Shown: one piece after another, positions 56,725-64,000 of the stretch
Numbering within the stretch: the first letter of the stretch is position 1
How the letters are laid out: each line of letters starts with the position of its first letter
Source of the DNA: Trichodelitschia bisporula
Lineage: Eukaryota; Ascomycota; Dothideomycetes; Phaeotrichales; Phaeotrichaceae
Direction of reading: 5' to 3'
Assembly (NCBI GenBank): GCA_010356995.1
Contig: ML996701.1
Span: 153,952-217,951, forward strand
DNA: 64,000 nt
Position numbers and translations under genes: made by a program
Notes under the pieces: generated by a model
Databases searched by the model: none
Seen by the model: only the letters and a program-made list of their open reading frames with translations
What the model was told of the DNA's origin: nothing

Positions 56725-58576
56725 ATGCCTTCCTCCCAGGGACCCATCGCTTCTGAGCGTACCATCGCTGAGCGCGTGGGCAATCAGACGATATATCGCG
56801 CCGACATCGACATCCCGATCCCGGAACTAGATGTCCTGTCCTTCCTCTTCGGTACTACCCTAGCGTCCCTCCTTTACCGAGTGAAACTGATCCAGATAAG
56901 ATAATCCTGGCTGTAATACAAGATCTGAGGACGCCCCGGTGCATATCGACGCCGCGAATCCGGAGAATAGGGTCACGAAAGCCCAGGCCCGCGACCTTGT
57001 GCGCCGCATCGCGCACGCACTGCGCACTCGCTTCGGCGTTGGTAATGGTACAATCGTCACGGCGCTTAGCACAGGGAGCTATGTCCTCCCTAATGTCTTC
57101 TACGGCGTCGTAGCTGCGGAAGGGGTCTATTCGGCGGTGCCGGCATCGGCGACAGTCGAGGAGCTGGTGCGCTTTGTGAAGGGAGCGCCGAGCGAGATTA
57201 TCATTTGCAGTGATGATGTGAAGCCCACGGCGCTTGAGGCGGCTCGCGTTTGCGGAATCCCGATGTCAAAGGTGCTGGTCATCGACGCGGGTGCAAAGCC
57301 GGCATTAAGAGTGGCTGACACAGGGGAGAACGTGCTCGGGAATGAAATTCTCGAGTGGCCGAGGCTGAAGGGAGAGAAGCTGGAAACCCCAGTGTGCCTG
57401 GTTTACTCGAGCGGGACGACGGGCCTGCCGAAGGGTAAGCACTGCGTTCCGGATGATCTTAGTCCTGAATAATTACTAACATCAGACAGGCGTTACCCTT
57501 AATCATTGCAATATGGTTGCTGAGTGCGTAATTGCTATCGACCAGATGCGATCTCAGATGGACCACCTCGCGCCAGACATGGGATACAGGACACTCGGTC
57601 ATCTGCCGACGGCCCACATTGCCGGCATGCAGGGATACTTTATCAACCCCTTTTACGCTGGCGGGCCCACGTACTGGATGGCGAAATTCGATTTCGCCAA
57701 ATTCCTCGAATACATGAAGCGGTACCAAATCACCTGTCTGTTCACAGTCCCACCGATATACCTTCTCATTGCGAAGAGCCCAGTCGTTACGGATCAGCTG
57801 GTGCATTTGCGGCACGCGATTGCCGGTGCTGCACCACTAGGGAAGGAGCTACAGATGGAGGCAAGCAGGAAGCTTGGAGGCGGGAAGACGTTCATCGTCC
57901 AGACCTGGGGCCTGAGCGAGTCGACTGGCAGCGCCACTCTGTTGAACTTTCAAGAGCAGGATGATACTGGCAGCATCGGGCGTCTCCTTCCTAGCATAAC
58001 CGCACGGTTTGTATGCCCTCCTTTGCAAAGAAGTTACTCATGTATAACAGTTTGGTTGACGACAATGACGTTGATGCCCCTCCCAACACCCCCGGCGAGA
58101 TCCTTCTCAAGGGCCCAATCATCTTCCGCAGCTACCACCGCAACCCTACCGCCACGAACGAAGCTTTTACGCCGGATGGTTGGTTCCGCACTGGAGACGT
58201 TGGTGTCTTCCGCGACGGCCTGTTCTACATTATCGACCGTAAAAAGGAGCTCATCAAGTACAAGGGCCTACAAGTCGCTCCTGCCGAGCTGGAGGACCTC
58301 CTGGTGTCCCACCCGCTCATCCTCGACGCAGCCGTTATCGGCGTACCCCAGGGTCACACCGAGGTGCCACGCGCCTACGTGGTTGCGGACCGAAGCAAGA
58401 TATCCGCGGCGGAAATCGAGGCGTTTGTCAAGGACCGGTTGGCGAGTTATAAGCAGCTGCGTGGCGGAGTTGTATTTCTTGATGCTATTCCCAAGAGCCC
58501 TTCGGGCAAGATCATGCGAAAGGATTTGCGCGAGCTGGCGAAGAAAGAGTCTAGAGAGACCGGCGCAAAGTTGTAG
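56725..58576 (+). CDS. 4-coumarate:CoA ligase-like acyl-CoA synthetase with peroxisomal signal
   Basis: The exons are 56725-56880, 56930-57434, 57490-58006 and 58051-58576, giving 567 aa. The introns are 49, 55, 44 nt; intron 2 has an ideal CTAAC branch, and intron 1 is the least certain. Adenylation-enzyme (ANL) signatures are clear. The P-loop-like VYSSGTTGLPKG ends at about residue 221, split by intron 2. YRTLGHLPTAHIAGMQGYF and QTWGLSESTGS follow. Then come GWFRTGDVGVF, DRKKELIKYKGLQVAPAELE and the C-terminal catalytic Lys block PKSPSGKIMRKDLR. The protein ends AKL, a PTS1-type peroxisomal targeting tripeptide. Fungal members activate aryl or fatty acids to CoA thioesters, for example for side-chain shortening in peroxisomes or natural product supply. 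The substrate cannot be read from sequence. It lies downstream of the laccase on the same strand. Confidence 0.9.
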
Positions 58577-58860
58577 ATAGCACAGTAGGAGCTGGTGTTC
58601 GGGTTCAGGGTGTAGTTGAATGCCTTCTAGATTAGGGAGAAGTTGTTAGTTCTAAGTGCCTTGGACGCACGATATATTACATATCTTGATAACCTCAAAA
58701 GGGTTTTTCATCATGTTCGAGGGGGCATTCGTATGTGAAAATGCAGTTAGACCTTCTCATCTTATGGTCCTGACGAACACCGTCTTTCAGTTGAACCAGA
58801 AGAATGGAGTCGACTCCTAAGTGAACCTAAGCTAACGGCAGGGGCGTGTTCTGCTAGGAA

Positions 58861-58926
58861 TGATGCGCACACCCCAAAAATTTGAGATACACACCTTCCA
58901 TGCACACTCCTAAATCCAGTCAACTG
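58861..58926 (+). repeat. Diverged repeat unit, copy 1
   Basis: Shares the frame GCGCAY...GAGATAC...CCTTCCATGCACAC..CC...ATCCAGTCAACTG with copies at about 61009-61074 and 61339-61405. Many of the differences among the copies are transitions. Confidence 0.5.
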
Positions 58927-61008
58927 TGGACCAAAGATTCCGACAAACGGCAGCTAGTCACCCTATCAAATCTGCACAGACGTTGCAGTTGAATAATACC
59001 TTTTTATATACCATAGGGCAAACCATGTGTTAAAGAGCTCGCCTCGTCGGACACGTATTCAATGATACAGAAACAATTTCGATTCTCCTATATCCCATGA
59101 GCGCATCGCGACCATTAAGGTCATCTTTATCTCGACCTCAGCACTTGACGCGGTCTCGGCCCATACTAGTTCTAGTCGTTGTGTATCTCGGGTAAGTATC
59201 ATGGGGTTCGAGGGGTGTGAGCCCAGTTGTTACCCTAGAATGATTCAAGGCTTGAGAGTTGAGGGCAAAAAATTAAGAAGTGTACTCGCTCTTCAACTGG
59301 TAGGTACATTGAGGCCGGTTAAATTTAGCCGATGAGGTAACCCGTTGTCATCACCAGAGCAAATCACATCGAATTGCGACGTACAGTTTTTGAAGGCTCA
59401 AATTATTCACGCTCTGTCGGTACAACGGGGAGAGCTTTCTGCAAATAAATCTTATAGCATAAGCCCAAGTTAAGGAGAATCATTAGGTACATATAAAGAA
59501 AACCCCCGACATACGCAACCGTGGCACTCAAACGCCCACACGGAGAATAAAAAGCTATTATAGACGATGAGCTTAGAAAGAGTATCAGCTCACAATCACG
59601 CAAAGAAATTCGATGAATCTGTCAAGCGAGATTTCAAAGTAAGTGCGCTTGTAGACCGAGTTCGCTTATCGATGAATCGCTAGTAGTGGTCGCATTGTTC
59701 CCGGAGCCTGTCGGCTTACAACATAAAAGTGGCGGCTTATGTATGACCTTTTTCTCCTTCTCCGGCGTGATACGGGCAACCAGGCTAAGGATGTTAAGAT
59801 GTTTGCAGACATTCGTCGTCAGTAACGTTTACGCCCTAATTATCATTAGTTTCTTCCTAATTAGAAACAAGATAATTGGTAAAAGGGCCCGTGCCACCCT
59901 GTCTTAATATACGCGAGGGTGTTGCAAGGAGAAATGTTACTTTACACAAGGGATATGGACAGCCGATGATTGGCCACGGACATGTCCGCTAAAACCGATG
60001 ACTGACGTTGTCGCTCATAATTCACGTTTCACCGACGATTTGAAAAATCACATACAACATCCGTTTTGCCCCGGCCGCTCAGCGGCAAGGTCCCATTATA
60101 ATTCAGCATTGATACAATATTATCATATTCAGTCATGCGACGTGAAGGAGTTCAGAAATCTATCTTCATTTTGATTTGACGATGAAGTCAGTAATAATTA
60201 ACCCGATATACTCTTAGGAAATCTGTTAATCAACTGCATTTTAAGATGAATTTATAGCAATATTGGCTGGCAATTGCTGGCGTCTAAGAAATTTGGCGGC
60301 TTCAAAATCGCTGAATCCGGAGTGTGTGTCCAGCAAAATGTAGGGGTTGAACTGAAGTATCTTCTGGAGTGCATTGGACTTTTCCTGGTGATTTGCTATA
60401 TAGAGGCGTGTGCATGTAAGGTGCGTATTCCAAGTGCTTTTGGGGTGCGCGCCGACTCCATTCGTAAGTTTTCACACCATGCTGTAGTGGTGCTTTGGTC
60501 AACCTAAAAATACACTAGCCAGCTGCTGTAGTGTCTGGCATTTTTACAGCTTGTACAAGTGCCTCAATTACCCGTCAATGAGGTTATGCTCCTAGGAGCC
60601 TGCGTGACAGCGGATAAAGAATCACTACATATGCATGAAGGAATGGCTCCCAAAGTCCAATATAATGCAGTTGATTGCCGCCCCTGCATTTCAAGGTTAG
60701 ATCAACAAAACTACAGGTATACAAAGTTCAACCCACGGCTGCTGGCTCAGAACTTAGACCATCAAAGGCATTGTCAGACATTGAGACGAACCAAATGGCC
60801 TTGGCTCCCCAGCGCTGAGAATAACAATTCTCAGGATGATAAGACAATACTTGCAAGCACCCGTTGAGGAGAAGCTCATTCTCCTTTGCTATTCTTTCCC
60901 TCGTGTGAGCCTGCCTACTCGCATCCAGTTAACGTCTCGTTGGTTAAATGTAAATAAGCGGCCTTGATACCCCAAAGCATGGAGCTCGTCACAAAATTAG
61001 GGAACTAT

Positions 61009-61074
61009 TAGGCGCATATCAGGAAGCTTTGAGATACGTATCTTACCTGTACACCCTCCGATCCAGCCGACCGT
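61009..61074 (+). repeat. Diverged repeat unit, copy 2
   Basis: Starts TAGGCGCATATC, then CTTTGAGATACGTATCTTAC, then TGTACACCCTCCGATCCAGC and CGACCG. Same order of blocks as copy 1. Confidence 0.5.
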
Positions 61075-61338
61075 AAGAGAAAGTTGTTACGTTTTTTAAC
61101 GGTTGCTCTTCCATATAGATACTGATATGCTTAAGGTATGCCTTCGGATACGCTCTAGTTTTTAAAGGGGGTAAACTGCCAGTGTGGGGCATTGTTAATA
61201 TAACCCGTCCTTTCCAAGACAGGTAATACAGCAGTAAATTGCAGTTGACTTTGCAGTTGACTTTTGGATAGAGGGTAGGACAAAATTTTCAATTTTGAGT
61301 AATACATGTTAACCCTTAGCCTCATTGTAGCAAACAAT

Positions 61339-61405
61339 TAGGCGCGCATGCCCAAGACCGAAGATACATACATTCTATGCATACCCCCCAGCCCCGTCAA
61401 TCGAA
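61339..61405 (+). repeat. Diverged repeat unit, copy 3
   Basis: Starts TTAGGCGCGCATGCCCAAGA, then GAAGATACATACATTCTATG, then CATACCCCCCAGCCCCGTCA. Same block order as copies 1 and 2; the weakest match. Confidence 0.42.
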
Positions 61406-62799
61406 GGAGTGTAGGGTTGGGAAATGCACCCCCACAAAATCATTTTCCTTAACGTCCGGCCAATACGAGATTTGTACTATTAAAGAAACTTGTATGGGTG
61501 GCTTTAAAAAATACTAGGTTGGTGCTTTCTTTAAAAACCTTCTCCTCTAATAACTGAACCAGAGGGTTGTGTATGTAGGATGTGCACCTGACCTTTTTTT
61601 GGTGTACCTAATGGTTCCTGAGAGTGATAGAGAGGAGATACAAGAGGAGAGAGCCCAGAGAATTCCGCAGAACATTAAAACACTCAAGAGATATTTGGGA
61701 AAAGGAATTCAGTTGGTCCCGGACTGTATGGAGGTCCTAGAACCTTACACTTAGAGACGGCGGACTGTAGAAAGTCGCTGTGGTTGGGCACTAAAGGTAA
61801 CAAAGTTTTCTAATTTATTGCAATCCTTATCCCCTACGATAGGCTTGTGGTGAAGCTTGGCAATTAAGTGCCCGGCTGAACAAAACATCTGTAGCATCTA
61901 ACCCCACATATTGTAACTGGATTGCAGCAAAGCAGTACCATCGTGCAAGTTGTAGGCCTACGACCTCTTTCAACAATCTCTTATAATGTCGGGGCGTGTA
62001 TTTAAGGTGGGTAACCTGGGACTTTAGGCCACCTCTAACAGTTTCCTCTATGCGGTCCGCAATTCTGTGTAATAAAACTTCTTTGTTACCTTATTAACCG
62101 ATATCATCCATTCACATCAGGATGTCGGAAGCTGAATCACGGACGTAGCCTAGGACTATGCACCATCTCTGGGAGTCCCTTCAGGTCGCAAAGCTTATTG
62201 AGGAATTATGGTCCTCGGGAATATACCGAGCCCAGCCTTTCCAGCAACCCCCCGCTCTAAAAGAATATATACCGGCATGATCACAGTCTCAACCTTTGGA
62301 GTCCTTAGAGAGGGGCGCTTCAATTCTCAGCTTCATGTACAAGATAATTGCTAGAAATCCACATTCAAGGCCCTTTCGCAGCTAGTTAATCTCCAACGGA
62401 GAGAGGAAGAGAGTGCACTATTTGACGACATATCTCACCATAAGTCGTCATTTCAGGTTCCGAAAACAATTTATTGGGCTTTAGACCGGCGCGGCAAACA
62501 TTGCTGAATAACCAAAAAATAAACTCGTTACTAGAAGGAGCTGATGGCTAGATGGCCATAACTATGCAGTGTAAACGGCGCAATGGACACAGCTTACCGA
62601 CTAGCGAGACATCTTTTAAGCATAGCATGTGCGACATAAATAGCATATATACCTTGTCGAGAATCTGGTACTTCAAGAGAGGTAGCAAGAGTACTCGAAT
62701 GCATGGGGCAATCTTGCTGCGAAGCGCTATGCGCATAATCCCTTACACCGCTGCGGTTCAAGCAGCGGTTTAAAAAAGAGTCTCGGGGCTGGAGTATAT

Positions 62800-64000
62800 G
62801 CTGCGGTTTATTGGACCTAGTAGGGGCCTACGACCGAGTCTCCCATGAAATACGGCTTCACACACTGAGGCAAACCGGGATCGCTGGGAAAATTGTCCGG
62901 TTCATCGGCAGCTTCCTCACGGAACGAACCACCACCCTCACCTTCAGCGGATTCAAAAGCAACCCTATCCAAACGCAAACTGGAATCCCTCAAGGCTCCC
63001 CCCTCTCCCCATCCTCTTCCTCATCTACGCAAAAGGACTCCTAGAAACATTCGAGAAGCCCAATCCCACCGCACCACAGCTTTTGGGTTTGTAGACGACA
63101 CATACCTCATGACTTCCGGAACCTCCGCGGAAGCCAACTGCAGGAGACTAGAAGAAGCTCACGACGCATGCATCGAGTGGGCGAACAGACACGGCGCAGG
63201 CTTTGCCCCAGAAAAATACAAGCTGATCCATTTCACAAACAAAAGGCAAACGCCCACTGCCACAACAAACATCGAGGGAATCGCAACCCCTCCGGTTCAG
63301 TCCCTAAGGATCCTCGGAGTATGGGTCGACCCAAAACTCAAACGGAAAGCCCACGTCAAGGTGACAGCCGAAAAAGCAATGAAAAACTTCAACGCGTTAA
63401 GTAGGCTATCCGCCTCGGTGGCAGGCCCAAGTCTCAACCTCACACGCCTCATTTATGTGTCTACGGTCCGAGCAATCATGGCCTATGCCTGCAGGGTATG
63501 GGCCTACGATCTCCCAAAACGACTTTGAAGATCATTGAAGCTGTACAGAACGAGTGCCTCCGAAGAACCACCGGGGGGTTCCGGAGGGCCCCAACAGCAG
63601 CACTGGAAAAGGAAGCGGGAATTCCCCCGTTAGGCCTGTACCTAAGAAAGATAGCCTACTGGCAATCAATCGAACACCACGACGAGGACGAGGAGAAATT
63701 CATCAGGAAACGCACACGAGCCTACTGGGCCGGAACTACCCCGCGAAGAGGCCGGAGGCCCCCAGAACCCACATACCCTGAAGACAAAATGCTCATGGAA
63801 GCGAAGGCGATTGTGGCAGCGGCAGACCCCTCTCAGGCGCCAAGAACGATCTTTGGCGACTGGGAGAACCAAGAATGGGAAGCCCTGTGGAGAACCAACG
63901 GATAGAAACAGGCACCAGCCTGGCACACTCCCTGGAAGGAATACGTCCCCAACCTCCATGGTGGACTACTGAAGGCCAACAGCGCCGTAGCAACACAACT
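62800..64000 (+). pseudogene. Non-LTR (Tad/LINE-like) reverse transcriptase relic, right end outside window
   Basis: From about 62811 the plus strand encodes reverse transcriptase blocks: LDLVGAYDRVSH, the TGIPQGSPLSP motif and GFVDDTYLM with the catalytic F-V-D-D. The thumb-like LRILGVWVDPKLK follows, then the post-RT region (QNECLRRTTGGFRRAPTAAL). The frame is broken near 63003 (a base is missing in a run of C), broken again near 63510-63525, and stopped by TAG at 63903-63905. Coding-like sequence in that frame (WHTPWKEYVPNLHGGLLKAN) still runs on to the window edge. The part of RT upstream of 62800 is not recognisable. The copy is therefore dead. Order of motifs and sequence style match fungal Tad-like elements. 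Confidence 0.85.

Larger units (their letters stand above)
58577..62799. other. AT-rich, gene-free region of probable repeat origin
   Basis: Base composition shifts to clearly AT-richer sequence soon after the ligase gene. No host gene is recognised and stops are dense in all frames. Three diverged copies of one unit are listed separately. A short direct duplication GCAGTTGACTTT lies at about 61241-61265. The coding-like 61-codon frame at 61569-61754 and others nearby may be transposon remnants, but nothing could be assigned. Confidence 0.6.

Noticed and set aside
48688-58576. Secondary-metabolite biosynthetic cluster
   Set aside because: There is no PKS, NRPS, terpene synthase, transporter or pathway regulator among the genes, only three redox/ligase enzymes.

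Overview
The window is nuclear DNA of a filamentous ascomycete (Pezizomycotina). The evidence is short GT-AG introns of 43-70 nt with CTAAC/CTGAC-type branch sites, pyrimidine-rich leaders, a CFEM secreted protein, an ascomycete-type laccase with a DSGL C-terminal site, a Tad-like non-LTR retrotransposon relic, and a CCCTAA-type telomere-like tract. I cannot set the class from sequence alone. Most genes here are split, so I rebuilt the models by joining exons across frames. Seven intron-containing genes (ARF-like GTPase, BTB, PET191/COA5, complex I 9.5 kDa subunit, CFEM, FAD monooxygenase, acyl-CoA ligase) cannot be read as one continuous frame.

Layout. (1) 1-1734, minus: the 5' 578 codons of a Whi3/Scw1-type RRM protein, running off the left edge. 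(2) 1735-9108: gene-poor, strand-asymmetric DNA with a 140-N gap at 2159-2298. (3) 9109-9429, minus: a lone gag-like ORF. (4) 10394-13959: a Xi-class glutathione transferase (+) convergent with an ARF-like GTPase fused to a long fungal-specific region (-). (5) 15446-16566: a BTB/POZ protein. (6) 16567-30119: about 13.5 kb with at most one small secreted peptide, ending in the leader of a TALE homeodomain regulator (30120-31398). (7) 33850-38869: a compact housekeeping block with PET191/COA5 (-), a membrane-anchored acid-lipase-family hydrolase (+), the complex I 9.5 kDa subunit (-) and the oligosaccharyltransferase subunit WBP1 (+). It holds two divergent promoters. (8) 39871-40974: a GPI-type PLC-like phosphodiesterase. 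(9) 41231-42926: a 1.7 kb element with about 210 bp terminal inverted repeats and an interstitial telomere-like core. (10) 43642-44841: an F-box-like/TPR protein, then a CFEM-like protein (-). (11) 48688-58576: an FAD monooxygenase (-), a laccase (+) and a peroxisomal 4CL-like acyl-CoA ligase (+). (12) 58577-64000: AT-rich, repeat-derived sequence with a broken reverse transcriptase at the right edge.

Functional reading. The housekeeping block serves mitochondrial respiration (COX assembly, complex I) and ER N-glycosylation. The 48.7-58.6 kb block holds enzymes suited to aromatic compound chemistry: hydroxylation, phenol oxidation and CoA activation. No backbone synthase (PKS/NRPS) is present, so I do not call it a secondary-metabolite cluster. 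The most unusual items are the inverted-repeat element with its telomere-like core, the CFEM domain split by a Gly/Pro/Lys-rich insert, the ARF-like protein with eroded GTPase motifs, and the laccase with Phe at the axial T1 position.
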